The notes under the pieces were generated by a model. It was not told where the DNA came from, made no database searches, and was given only the letters and a program-made list of their open reading frames with translations. A stretch of 64,000 nt of DNA from Flavobacterium resistens. GTDB lineage: Bacteria > Bacteroidota > Bacteroidia > Flavobacteriales > Flavobacteriaceae. This document shows, in pieces, positions 15,329 through 23,266 of this stretch. The translations under genes were made by a program, and so were the position numbers. How positions within the stretch are numbered: the first letter of the stretch is position 1; each line of letters begins with the position of its first letter. Location: NCBI RefSeq assembly GCF_900182645.1, contig NZ_FXTA01000001.1:434001-498000 (forward strand), in the 5' to 3' direction.

Positions 15329-17431
15329 TTGACCAATCTCGAATATTTAAATCTCAGCAATAATATTATACAAAAAATACCAAATCTTAATTTACAGCAT
15401 TTAAAGTTTTTGTACTTAAATAATAATAAAATCGACTCAATTTCTCTGAAAGGAAAATTACATTCACTAGCTGAACTATATTTAAGTAATAACTTAATAA
15501 AAAGTCTTGTTTTTTTCAAAAAAGTTGAACTGCCAGCAATATCCACTTTAGATATCCATGGAAATCTAATAAAAGACTTAGAACCTTTAAAGGAAATAAT
15601 TTTAAATTTAAATATTACTAACTCAAAATGGCAGAAAAACACAGTAAATATTGCAAAAAACTCACTTCAAAAACCACCAATAGAAATAGTTAATATTGGA
15701 AAAAATGCTGTCTTAAATTATTTTGAAGAAATATCCGAAGGTAAAAACTATATTAATAAGGAAGTTAAGGTTATACTGGTTGGAAATAGTGAAGTTGGAA
15801 AAACAACTTTGGCAAAATATTTAGATGATGAAAAGGATTTGGATAAAGAACATAATTCGACACATTGGTTGGAAGAAAGACGGATTTCAAGTAAAAATTT
15901 GTTAGAAAAATTAAATCAAAGATGTACGATAAACTTGTTTGATTTTGGAGGACATGACTATTTTCATGATACACATCATTTATTTTTTAGTTCAAATACT
16001 ATATATATTCTTTTATGGGATGAAAAAAGTAATTGTTTGAATCAAAGAACAATTATGCAAAAAACATCAAAAGGAATTGAAAAAGAGGTTGAATTTCAAG
16101 ATTTCCCTTTAAAATACTGGCTAGAATCAATTAAATATTATATTAAAGAAGATAATAGTGAAATATTTGATTTTAAAGAAGAATCTTCAAGTGAATTTAA
16201 CAGTGATGTTTTAATAGTCCAAAATAAAGTTTTTAAACAAGAAGATTTAATTTTTTTAAATAATCAAAAATTAAAAGAGTCTTATCCTTTTATTTATGAC
16301 ATCATTGGTGTTTCAATAAAAGAAAAGCGAAAAATTGATTATTTTGATGTGATTTTACTTGAAATGCTAAATAAAACATCAATTATTGGGGTTAAATTAC
16401 CTGATTTTTATGGCAAAGTAAAAGACGCTATAAAAAACTATGATAAAGATCCTATAATTACTTTTAAAGAGTTTTCGATTTTTTGCAATTCACTTAAAGA
16501 TGTAAAAATCACCTTAGAACAATCAAAATTTCTAGCCAACTATTTAAATCAAGTTGGAGTACTTATGTACTATCCTAACTCTGATCAAAAAGACATCATA
16601 TATATTAATAAAAAATGGGTAATAGACAAAGTTTACAAAATATTAGAAGATCTATATGAAAAGGGTGGTGAATTTAATGAAGAATATTTAGATGAAGTTT
16701 TCCCACATATCTTATCTATAGAGCAAAAGTATAGCATACTAAAATTAATGATGGATTTCAAAATCATATTTAAAAATCCATATAATGATTTATTTATAGC
16801 TCCTCTGTATTTACCCGAAAAACCTATTCAATCTGTAGAAATGTTCATTGATAATAATATCAAACCTTACAGAAAATTTTTATATAAAGGCTATATTCAT
16901 AAGAATGTAATTTTACATATTTTTCAAGAATACGGTGAATTAGTAATTAGCGAAAAAAAAGGATCAAACATTTATTACTATTATTGGAAGAACGGACTAG
17001 TAATAAAAGATCCTATAACTAATGAAATTATTAAAATATTATTTAATCTAGGAGATGAAGTAGGGAACGCATCTATTGATCTTTATAAGGTCAATAACTC
17101 TAATGATACACCTTTTGTATTTCAATTGATTAACAAAATAAACCAAATTAACATAAAATATGATGTTGATGAAATGATAACAATTGATGGTAGCAATTAC
17201 TTACCGCTTAATGTAATTCATGAGAATGAAAATAACGGTAATTGGACATTTTTCTATGATAATAAATACTACAAACTCACTAATTTCAAGAAATTTTTAA
17301 AAAAACCAACTGTAATGAAAAAAATTTTTCTGTCATATTCTAAACAAGACTTAGGGCTTGTTAATAAATTCATAGAGCATCTAGCCTCTCTACAATTAGA
17401 TGGAAAAGTATCTTATTTGGTATTGCAGTGA
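15329..17431 (+). CDS. Middle part of the split Roco protein: LRR, Roc GTPase, COR, start of TIR
   Basis: The 700-residue frame opens without an ATG (first usable codon TTG) in LRR text (LTNLEYLNLSNN, LKFLYLNNNKI, LAELYLSNNLI). The linker PPIEIVNIGKNAVLNYFEEI is the usual LRR-to-Roc junction. The Roc domain has Walker A VGNSEVGKTT (151-160) and the G3 motif LFDFGGHDYFHDTHH (203-217); the G4 region reads VQNKVF, lacking the usual Asp. The COR domain follows with LPDFYGKVKDAI and KKWVIDKVYKIL. Residues 663-700 begin a TIR domain (KKIFLSYSKQDLGLVNKFIE), which breaks off at LQLDGKVSY before the stop at 17429-17431. Confidence 0.78.
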   Translation: MTNLEYLNLSNNIIQKIPNLNLQHLKFLYLNNNKIDSISLKGKLHSLAELYLSNNLIKSLVFFKKVELPAISTLDIHGNLIKDLEPLKEIILNLNITNSKWQKNTVNIAKNSLQKPPIEIVNIGKNAVLNYFEEISEGKNYINKEVKVILVGNSEVGKTTLAKYLDDEKDLDKEHNSTHWLEERRISSKNLLEKLNQRCTINLFDFGGHDYFHDTHHLFFSSNTIYILLWDEKSNCLNQRTIMQKTSKGIEKEVEFQDFPLKYWLESIKYYIKEDNSEIFDFKEESSSEFNSDVLIVQNKVFKQEDLIFLNNQKLKESYPFIYDIIGVSIKEKRKIDYFDVILLEMLNKTSIIGVKLPDFYGKVKDAIKNYDKDPIITFKEFSIFCNSLKDVKITLEQSKFLANYLNQVGVLMYYPNSDQKDIIYINKKWVIDKVYKILEDLYEKGGEFNEEYLDEVFPHILSIEQKYSILKLMMDFKIIFKNPYNDLFIAPLYLPEKPIQSVEMFIDNNIKPYRKFLYKGYIHKNVILHIFQEYGELVISEKKGSNIYYYYWKNGLVIKDPITNEIIKILFNLGDEVGNASIDLYKVNNSNDTPFVFQLINKINQINIKYDVDEMITIDGSNYLPLNVIHENENNGNWTFFYDNKYYKLTNFKKFLKKPTVMKKIFLSYSKQDLGLVNKFIEHLASLQLDGKVSYLVLQ

Positions 17432-17861
17432 ATTAGAAGCAGGCTCTGAATGGAATAAAGATATTCAATCTAATTTTGATGATTCCGATATCATTTGTTT
17501 TATGATAAGTCCAAATTTTATGAAAACTAAATATATACATGAACATGAAATTGCAAGAGCTTTTAAATTAAAAGAAGAAAAACCTAGTTTAAAAATCGTT
17601 CCAATAGTATTAGATTTCTGCAGATGGACGACAGATAATAATAATTTAGGACAATTTACAGGTTTACCATATACTGCAAAACCAATTGTAGATTTTGATA
17701 ATGAAAACATGGCATGGTATATTGTTGAAGAATGCTTAAGAATAATGATTGAAAAAGATTTAAATCCAAAAGGAGATGATTTTTACCGTGAACACCTACC
17801 GGCAGATGTTTTAAAAATATACCAACGTATTGTTGAAGGGAAAGTTGACAAGAAGGGCTAA
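17400..17861 (+). CDS. C-terminal part of the split Roco protein: rest of the TIR domain
   Basis: This 153-residue frame overlaps the previous one by 32 bp and completes its TIR domain: WYCSELEAGSEWNKDIQSNF is the BB-loop and helix region, then DSDIICFMISPNFMKTKYI and HEHEIARAFK, whose glutamates sit where NAD-cleaving TIR domains keep their catalytic Glu. The tail ADVLKIYQRIVEG is typical of C-terminal TIR extensions. The ATG at 17400 is probably not a true start. Reading TCT TAT TGG TAT TGC with one T removed near 17415 joins KVSY to WYC perfectly, so a one-base insertion is the likely cause. Confidence 0.72.
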   Translation: MEKYLIWYCSELEAGSEWNKDIQSNFDDSDIICFMISPNFMKTKYIHEHEIARAFKLKEEKPSLKIVPIVLDFCRWTTDNNNLGQFTGLPYTAKPIVDFDNENMAWYIVEECLRIMIEKDLNPKGDDFYREHLPADVLKIYQRIVEGKVDKKG

Positions 17862-17880
17862 ATATCTCTACTAATATAGA

Positions 17881-17900
17881 CTGTCCCCGCTCGCGCTAGC
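17881..17900. repeat. Fragment of the GCGCGAGCG repeat behind the Roco locus
   Basis: The sequence CTGTCCCCGCTCGCGCTAGC, read on the minus strand, resembles the left arm of the element at 13965-14054 (GCTGGCGCGAGCG). It stands alone in A+T-rich DNA directly after the cassette. Confidence 0.5.
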
Positions 17901-17918
17901 AGAAGAAAAACTTATATG

Positions 17919-17948
17919 AAAGAGACAGTATAAAACTGTCTCTTTTTT
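17919..17948 (+). terminator. Rho-independent terminator of the Roco locus
   Basis: Stem AAAGAGACAGT/ACTGTCTCTTT with a short loop, followed by a T-run on the plus strand, 57 bp after the last stop codon. Confidence 0.85.
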
Positions 17949-17961
17949 AAATCATAATTCA

Positions 17962-18102
17962 TCAATCCTTTGGCTTGTGATCATGTTCTTTTAAAGGAGG
18001 GTAATCCTTCTTTTTGTCAGGAGTTACACGTCTTCTTTCATCTAATGATCCGTCTTCTTTTTTCGGTTTTGGACCAGGTTTAATTGCTTCAACTGCTTCC
18101 AT
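17962..18102 (-). CDS. Unknown 46-residue charged, proline-rich protein
   Basis: The frame begins MEAVEAIKPGPKPKKEDGSL, continues DERRRVTPDKKKDYPPLKEH and ends DHKPKD. It has no hydrophobic segment and is rich in Lys, Asp, Glu and Pro, so it is probably disordered and cytoplasmic. The composition is protein-like, and the start has a palindrome 23 bp upstream (18125-18155). I do not recognise a family. Convergent with the Roco locus and divergent from osmC. Confidence 0.6.
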   Translation of the reverse strand: MEAVEAIKPGPKPKKEDGSLDERRRVTPDKKKDYPPLKEHDHKPKD

Positions 18103-18124
18103 AATCTTATTTTTTTAATTATTA

Positions 18125-18155
18125 TTTAAGATGTAGTGACCATCACTATCTTAAA
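18125..18155. promoter_or_regulatory. Near-perfect palindrome upstream of the 46-residue gene
   Basis: TTTAAGAT-GTAGTGA and TCACTA-TCTTAAA flank the centre CCA, mirror images apart from a two-base bulge. Its position just before the start codon suggests an operator or a 5' leader hairpin; no regulator is identified. Confidence 0.45.
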
Positions 18156-18291
18156 ACAAATAACATGAATAAATCCAAAGTTTATTTATGGAAAACCATA
18201 ATTGAAAAATATTCAAAAAGAACTTTTCTTCTCACTTCCTATTTTTATTTATAATTATAAATATTTTTTATAACAACAAAAAATTATTAAT

Positions 18292-18322
18292 TTGATTAAT
18301 AAACACCTTCACCATACCTTTG
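18292..18322 (+). promoter_or_regulatory. Promoter of the osmC-type gene
   Basis: TTG at 18292-18294, a 20-bp spacer and the -7 box TACCTTTG at 18315-18322 match the Bacteroidota promoter consensus (TTG, 17-23 bp, TAnnTTTG). The start codon is 61 bp downstream. Confidence 0.65.
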
Positions 18323-18383
18323 CTTCATCAAAATCAAAGAAATGATTTGATCATCTTAAAAATAACTTTAAAAAATAGAAATC

Positions 18384-18800
18384 ATGAAATTTACAAGAAG
18401 AGCAAACGCAAACTGGAAAGGTACAGGAATGGAAGGAAAAGGAACCATTAGTACACAAAGCACAACTTTAGATAATGCACAATTATCTTTTAAAACGCGT
18501 TTCGAGCAAGGTGTTGGAACTAATCCTGAAGAATTAATCGCAGCGGCACATTCTGGCTGTTTTACTATGCAATTAAGCTTTTTATTATCGGAAGCTGGTT
18601 TTGTTCCAGAAGATTTAGACACAGTAGCTAAAGTAACTTTTGAAGACGGAACGATCACTTTAATTGCTTTAGAACTTACTGGAAAAGTTCCTGGAATCTC
18701 TGAAGAAGATTTTCAGAAAACAGCTCAAAAAGCAAAAGAAATTTGTCCAATTTCTAAATTGCTAAATACTGAAATTACTTTGGCTGTTACTTTAAATTAA
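18384..18800 (+). CDS. OsmC family peroxiredoxin
   Basis: This 138-residue protein belongs to the OsmC rather than the Ohr branch: it begins KFTRRANANWKGTGMEGKG and carries GVGTNPEELIAAAHSGCF with Cys59 and AKEICPISK with Cys121, the two peroxidatic cysteines. OsmC enzymes reduce hydroperoxides in the cytoplasm. It has a consensus promoter and is followed at 51 bp by a secreted hydrolase gene on the same strand, probably co-transcribed. An oxyR gene lies nearby in convergent orientation; control of this gene by OxyR is plausible but not shown. Confidence 0.92.
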   Translation: MKFTRRANANWKGTGMEGKGTISTQSTTLDNAQLSFKTRFEQGVGTNPEELIAAAHSGCFTMQLSFLLSEAGFVPEDLDTVAKVTFEDGTITLIALELTGKVPGISEEDFQKTAQKAKEICPISKLLNTEITLAVTLN

Positions 18801-18851
18801 TTCTTCAATAACAATATCAAAAATCAATATCAATTTTAAAATCTAAATAAA

Positions 18852-19622
18852 ATGAAAACAATATTTAAAAGCTTTTTAGCATTCGCAGTAATAATCTTTA
18901 GTTTAGTATTTACAACAGCCAACGTAAACGCTCAAACTGCTCCTAAAATTAAAAACGTAGTATTAGTTCACGGTGCTTTTGCAGACGGATCAGGATGGAA
19001 AGGCTTGTATCAGGTTTTGACTAAAAAAGGGTATAATGTAACCATCGTTCAGAATCCGTTAAGCTCTTTGGAAGATGATGTTAAAGCAACTAATTTAGCT
19101 CTAGACAAACAAGACGGACCAACAGTTTTGGTTGGACATTCTTGGGGTGGAACTGTAATTACTGAAGCTGGAAATCACCCAAAAGTTGCTGCTTTAGTTT
19201 ATGTTGCAGCTTTACAACCTGATAACGGAGAAAACTCTATTCAATGGTTACAAACTGCTCCTCCGGCTCCTGAAAATGGTGTCTTAGCTCCAGATGATAA
19301 AGGAATTGCTTATTATGACAAAGCTAAATTTCACGCTGGTTTTGCTGGTGATTTAAGCAAAGAAGATGCTGAATTTATGTTTGCTTCGCAAGGTGCATTT
19401 CACGCTCAAGGTTTTGGAACACCAATTACCAAAGCAGCATGGAGAACTAAACCTTCATACGGAATCGTAGCAACTGAAGATAAAAGTATCAACCCTGATA
19501 TCGAACGTGCAATGTACAAACGTTCTAACACTAAAATCACTGAAATAAAAGGAAGCCATGTGGTATTTATTTCTCAGCCTGAGAAAGTTGCTAATGTGAT
19601 TATTGAAGCTTCTAAAAAATAA
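18852..19622 (+). CDS. Secreted alpha/beta hydrolase (serine type)
   Basis: The 256-residue protein has a signal peptide (hydrophobic 7-23, ending NVNAQ) and an alpha/beta hydrolase fold: oxyanion region VVLVHGAFADGSGWKG (36-51), nucleophile Ser97 in VGHSWGG, and the late histidine in IKGSHVVFISQP. Unlike the three hydrolases at 1-6 kb it has a serine nucleophile, so it is an esterase-like or arylesterase-like enzyme with unknown substrate. It follows osmC at 51 bp. The space from 19623 to 19756 holds A/T-rich repeats such as 'ttccaaattccaa' facing 'ttggaatttggaa', possibly a bidirectional terminator. Confidence 0.85.
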   Translation: MKTIFKSFLAFAVIIFSLVFTTANVNAQTAPKIKNVVLVHGAFADGSGWKGLYQVLTKKGYNVTIVQNPLSSLEDDVKATNLALDKQDGPTVLVGHSWGGTVITEAGNHPKVAALVYVAALQPDNGENSIQWLQTAPPAPENGVLAPDDKGIAYYDKAKFHAGFAGDLSKEDAEFMFASQGAFHAQGFGTPITKAAWRTKPSYGIVATEDKSINPDIERAMYKRSNTKITEIKGSHVVFISQPEKVANVIIEASKK

Positions 19623-19756
19623 TTATTAATTATTAATTATCAATTCAATATAAGCTTGTCATTTCTCCCTTCGGTTGAAATGATAAAAACATAAAATTCC
19701 AAATTCCAAGTCTTAACAAAATTGGAATTTGGAATTTTTATTTTGGAATTTAAGCA

Positions 19757-20725
19757 TTACATAAACTTACTAACTGCCTTTATAAAATAAGGCGAATCGT
19801 TCCAGCGTATTTTTTTATAACTGAAATCTTTTTTAAGCGATTCAGGAAGACAGTTCCAGATTGCTTCGTTCATTTTTTCAAGTAATAACTTTTTTGAAAA
19901 CGAATCGGAAACTACTAAACTTATTTCTCTTACGGGAACTGGTTCTTTAAAAGGTTTGAAAAGTCCAGCCGATTCATTCAATGTCGAAAGTTTCGGAATA
20001 ATCGCAAATCCTAAATGCGCTCGAACCAGGTTTTTTAAGGTTTCAATCGAATTGATATCGTACGTAAATTGTTCCTTTATTTTATCCGACGTTTTTAATC
20101 CGCAAATGTCCAGAAGTTGTGCGTTGTAGCAATATTCATGATGCAGCAATAATAATTCGGTTTTATCGCTAGGTTGCATTTCATAAAATTCTTCATTCGC
20201 CATCGGATGGGTTTGATTCAAATAAGCAACAAAAGGTTCTTCAAAAATAACATGTTCTATCAAATTTGGGTTTCCCGTTGGTGTCGCCATAATAGCAACG
20301 TCAATCGCGCCGGTTTCTAACTCTTTCATTAAAACTCCGGTGTAAGCTTCTTTGATAATGAAATGTACTTTTGGAGCCACTTCTTTCATGGCCTGAATAA
20401 ACAACGGAATCAGATAAGGCGATAAAGTCGAAATTATTCCGAGTTTTAATTCTCCCTCCAATAGATTTTTTTCATTTATCACAAAATCCCGAATTTCATC
20501 TACTTCACGAAGAATCTTTTTGGCTTTAGTGATAATCTCAATTCCCAAAACGGTTGGCGTGAGTGGTACTTTATTTCGGTCAAAAATTTTGATTCCAATT
20601 TCTTCTTCGAGATTTTTTAGCTGAATCGTAAGTCCGGGTTGTGTCACCATACAAACTTCGGCGGCTCTTGCAAAATGACGTTCTTCGTCTAAAGCGACAA
20701 TATATTTTAACTGCTGAATGGTCAT
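19757..20725 (-). CDS. oxyR: OxyR, LysR-type hydrogen peroxide sensor
   Basis: The 322-residue LysR-family regulator has the N-terminal winged helix (QQLKYIVALDEERHFARAAE through LTIQLKNLEEEIG). The effector domain holds the peroxide-sensing pair in HHEYCYNAQLLDICGL: Cys199 and Cys208, the same positions and nine-residue spacing as in Escherichia coli OxyR. These form a disulfide on oxidation and switch on peroxide-defence genes. Its neighbours include OsmC. The upstream gap (20726-20998) holds the conserved element at 20876-20936 and a hairpin. Confidence 0.9.
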   Translation of the reverse strand: MTIQQLKYIVALDEERHFARAAEVCMVTQPGLTIQLKNLEEEIGIKIFDRNKVPLTPTVLGIEIITKAKKILREVDEIRDFVINEKNLLEGELKLGIISTLSPYLIPLFIQAMKEVAPKVHFIIKEAYTGVLMKELETGAIDVAIMATPTGNPNLIEHVIFEEPFVAYLNQTHPMANEEFYEMQPSDKTELLLLHHEYCYNAQLLDICGLKTSDKIKEQFTYDINSIETLKNLVRAHLGFAIIPKLSTLNESAGLFKPFKEPVPVREISLVVSDSFSKKLLLEKMNEAIWNCLPESLKKDFSYKKIRWNDSPYFIKAVSKFM

Positions 20726-20875
20726 CTTTATAATTTTATTTTATAAAGATACATAAATATCAATTTCATTTATAAATCAAAATTTACCAGATGTTAAAGT
20801 TTTGCAAAAACATCAAAATCAGAAAACCAAAACATACACTTTATCGTACATAATAAAAACGATTTTTAGGTATGT

Positions 20876-20936
20876 GGTAAATGAGAATGGAGTAGTTTTT
20901 GGAGCATATCGAACTTTATCACATATCCTGAATATC
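20876..20936. repeat. Conserved ~60-bp element, copy 1
   Basis: This stretch aligns with 40867-40926 at roughly 70 percent by eye. Shared words in order are GGTAAA, AATG, TTTTTGG, CAT, GAA, TTTATCACAT and TGA-TATC, with a one-base length difference at two points. It lies about 150 bp upstream of oxyR. It could be a regulatory site, a small-RNA gene, or a decayed coding fragment, since one frame of both copies reads FxxHxExYHIS. Confidence 0.5.
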
Positions 20937-20965
20937 AATTTATTCTACGCCAATTATAAAAGAGG

Positions 20966-20995
20966 AAAGCGATCTTAAAGTAAGATCGCTTTTTG
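20966..20995 (-). terminator. Hairpin after the GNAT-MarR operon
   Basis: AAAGCGATCTTA faces TAAGATCGCTTT just beyond the MarR stop. The best T-run is on the plus strand; on the minus strand the tail is CTTTCCTCTTTT, so direction is uncertain. Confidence 0.6.
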
Positions 20996-20998
20996 TTT

Positions 20999-21484
20999 TT
21001 ATTCCTCTCCCTCGCTCTTCAACTGTAAAGCCCGCTGCAAAAAACTCTGATGCAAAATTTTATTTTCGGCCTCTTCAATTGCTTTTAGCAGATTATTTTG
21101 ATTGTTGGTGATTTCGGTTAAAGCATTTTTCATGACTTCCCAAACGGGTTTCATTTCTTCGATCATCTCCTGCCCTTTTGGAGTCAACTGAATTAGTCTT
21201 TTTCGTTCGTCGATTTTGTCTTTTTTGGAGCGAATCAGTTTTTGTTTTTCCAGTTCTTTCAACAAACTTATCGTTGACGGATGTGTGTATCCAATTTCAT
21301 TGGCAATCTCCACAACGCTTAAAGTATCTTTATGATATAAGGTATAAATTACTGGAAACCATTTCGGTTCAAAATCAATTCCGTATGATTTGTAAACCAA
21401 TGCGCCGTCTTTTCGCAATTGCTCGCTCAAGCGCTGTAATCGCGTCGAAATGGCTAAAATTCCTGATTCGTCTATAATATTCAT
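20999..21484 (-). CDS. MarR family transcriptional regulator
   Basis: The 161-residue protein shows a MarR winged helix (about 45-105): DTLSVVEIANEIGYTHPSTISLLKELEKQKLIRSKK, then DERKRLIQLTPKGQEM for the wing. It represses or activates unknown targets, often in response to phenolic ligands. It follows a GNAT acetyltransferase with a 2-bp gap, so the two genes form an operon, and fused MarR-GNAT proteins are known in other bacteria. Aromatic and basic residues at the N-terminus (RLSEQLRKDGALVYKSYG) match a MarR-GNAT subset. Confidence 0.88.
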   Translation of the reverse strand: MNIIDESGILAISTRLQRLSEQLRKDGALVYKSYGIDFEPKWFPVIYTLYHKDTLSVVEIANEIGYTHPSTISLLKELEKQKLIRSKKDKIDERKRLIQLTPKGQEMIEEMKPVWEVMKNALTEITNNQNNLLKAIEEAENKILHQSFLQRALQLKSEGEE

Positions 21485-21486
21485 CT

Positions 21487-21978
21487 TTATTTCTTTAAAG
21501 TTAAATGACAGAAAACATTATCGGGTTTCATTAACGGAAATTTTTCTGGAAGCGATTCTTTTTCAATTCGCACAAAATCATTCTTTTCATAAAATCGCAA
21601 TGCGGCTTCTAAAATTGCAACGGTTCCCAAATATAAATCATCGATTCCGTTTTCTTTGCAATATTCTATTAAAGTCTCTAACAATTTCTGAGCAATTGAA
21701 AACTCTTTTCCACGGAATTCCTTTTTTACAAACATCTTTCGAATTGCGGCCGAATGCTCATCAAATTTAACCAAAGCTATTGTACCAACTAATTCAGCAT
21801 TAATAAACGCTCCCCAAAAACCGCCGCCACCTGCATAATAAAAGTTCTGGATATTGAATAAATCGGGCTGATCTTCTCTCGTAATCGGAACATTGAATTC
21901 ATTAATTTGAATGTTTAATATTAAGTCGGCAATGACATTTTCAAACTTGTTTTCTATTGGAATTATTACAGGTTTCAT
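21487..21978 (-). CDS. GNAT family N-acetyltransferase
   Basis: From ATG 21978 the protein is about 163 residues, starting MKPVIIPIENKFE; an upstream ATG at 22002 would add eight residues (MYNKILKQ) and cannot be excluded. It contains the GNAT acetyl-CoA loop KMFVKKEFRGKEFSIAQKLLETL, here with RGKEFS in place of the usual R/Q-x-x-G-x-G/A, and the late YLGTVAILEAALRFYEKNDF. It transfers an acetyl group to an unknown amine. It is co-transcribed with a MarR regulator 2 bp downstream. Confidence 0.85.
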   Translation of the reverse strand: MKPVIIPIENKFENVIADLILNIQINEFNVPITREDQPDLFNIQNFYYAGGGGFWGAFINAELVGTIALVKFDEHSAAIRKMFVKKEFRGKEFSIAQKLLETLIEYCKENGIDDLYLGTVAILEAALRFYEKNDFVRIEKESLPEKFPLMKPDNVFCHLTLKK

Positions 21979-22121
21979 TTGCTTTAAAATTTTATTATAC
22001 AAAACTACGTAGTTAAATACATAAATAAAAATATTTATTCATTTTTATGATTTCTTTTATATTTTTGTTTGTTTGGAAATTTTCTGTAAAGACACAACAA
22101 GATTTAATTTTATAAAAAAAT

Positions 22122-22469
22122 ATGGCAAGAAATCAAAAAGAAGAATTTCAGGCGCTTCAGGATACTTTGTATGTTTTGGGAGGAAAATGGAAACTTCCTA
22201 TAATCAATTCGATATGTAACGGAAATAACCGATTCAAAGACATCAAAGAAAGTATTCCCGGAATTACGTCCAGAATGTTATCGAAAGAATTAAAAGACAT
22301 GGAACTGAATAATTTAGTCAAAAGAACTGAAGATCCGGATGCTCTAATCCCGATTCTTTATGAATCAACGTCGTATTGCCAATCTTTTGGCCCCATAATT
22401 ACTGAAATGATCAAATGGGGAATTTCGCATCGAAATCATATTAAGAATAGAGAAGCTTCAAAAAGCTAA
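22122..22469 (+). CDS. HxlR family transcriptional regulator
   Basis: This 115-residue single-domain protein follows the HxlR pattern: LYVLGGKWKLPIINSIC, then RFKDIKESIPGITSRMLSKELKDMELNNLVKR. The Cys in the N-terminal helix seen in redox-sensing members is absent here (DTLYVLGG). Its targets are unknown. It is convergent with a Crp/Fnr-like gene whose stop is 5 bp away, so no separate terminator is present. Confidence 0.9.
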   Translation: MARNQKEEFQALQDTLYVLGGKWKLPIINSICNGNNRFKDIKESIPGITSRMLSKELKDMELNNLVKRTEDPDALIPILYESTSYCQSFGPIITEMIKWGISHRNHIKNREASKS

Positions 22470-22473
22470 GTAG

Positions 22474-23067
22474 TTATTCCTGTGCTTTTCCGCTTTTTAA
22501 GTGTTTTGTTCGCAATCGGCTTAAAAATTCAGGAGTAATTCCAAGATATGAAGCTATATATTGTTGCGAAACACGCTGTGAAATAGTTGGATATCGCGTA
22601 ATAAACTCGACATATTGTTCCATTGCTGTTGAAGAAACAGTTTTAAAAAGTCGCTTTTGTAGTTTCGATAAATGTCGCTGAATCATCAAACGAAACATTC
22701 TTTCTAAATGTGGTATTTCGTTGATTAGGTTTTCTTTAGATTGCCTTGTCAGAACCAAAAGCTCACAATCTTCCAGAGTTTCAATATACATGTCGCTCGG
22801 AACCTGATCTTCAAAACTTGTAATGTCGCTCACCCACCAGTCTTCGATGGCAAATTGGAGCGTTAATTCTTGTCCGTTACGGTCAATAAAATATTCGCGG
22901 ATGCATCCTTTATTGATATAAGCTTCAAAATTACAGATTTCTCCAGCTTTGAGCAGAATCGTTTTCTTCGGAACCATTCTGAATTCAAGATTTTTTTCAA
23001 AGATTTTTACTTCTTCTTTAGAAAGACGCGCAGATCTGGAAAGGTAATCGTGAATTTTCTGAAACAT
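22474..23067 (-). CDS. Crp/Fnr family transcriptional regulator
   Basis: The 197-residue protein has a cyclic-nucleotide-binding-like barrel (about 20-120, including ILLKAGEICNFEAYINKGCIREYFIDRNG) and a compact C-terminal helix-turn-helix, VSQQYIASYLGITPEFLSRLRTKH. This short form is common in Bacteroidota and usually lacks the residues for cAMP binding, so its ligand is unknown. It is divergent from a GlcG/HbpS-like gene at 23267, which it may control. Confidence 0.88.
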   Translation of the reverse strand: MFQKIHDYLSRSARLSKEEVKIFEKNLEFRMVPKKTILLKAGEICNFEAYINKGCIREYFIDRNGQELTLQFAIEDWWVSDITSFEDQVPSDMYIETLEDCELLVLTRQSKENLINEIPHLERMFRLMIQRHLSKLQKRLFKTVSSTAMEQYVEFITRYPTISQRVSQQYIASYLGITPEFLSRLRTKHLKSGKAQE

Positions 23068-23266
23068 TTTATCTCTTTTTAAGAATTGGCAATAACTTCA
23101 TTTACAAACAAAAAGTAAATATAAGAGGTTTTATTTATTATTATTTCTTGATCTAGTTTAAGAAATGAAATAATTTATTACTGCAAATTTGAAACTTTGT
23201 TTCGCATTAAGCTTTAGGCAATATGCTAAAAAAATTAATCATTAACAATTTATAATTTACAATTAA

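Larger units (their letters stand above)
14416..17861 (+). pseudogene. Whole locus: GTPase-LRR-Roc-COR-TIR (TIR-Roco) gene with two +1 frameshifts
   Basis: Three consecutive frames cover one domain architecture: P-loop domain, LRR, Roc GTPase, COR, TIR. Each step between frames is +1, and deleting one base at about 15308-15313 and one in the TTT near 17415 gives a single frame of 1147 residues. The broken places fall inside domains (mid-LRR and inside the TIR), which argues against separate genes. It is either a recent pseudogene or a sequence with two indel errors. A hairpin terminator follows at 17919-17948. Confidence 0.7.

Noticed and set aside
15329..17431. An independent Roco gene starting at TTG 15329
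   Set aside because: The frame begins in the middle of a leucine-rich repeat that continues from the previous frame, and no ribosome site lies before the TTG. A frameshift is simpler.
17400..17861. A separate TIR-only gene
   Set aside because: Its first residues (MEKYLI) are the out-of-frame reading of the preceding domain; the TIR strand and BB-loop join cleanly when one base is removed.
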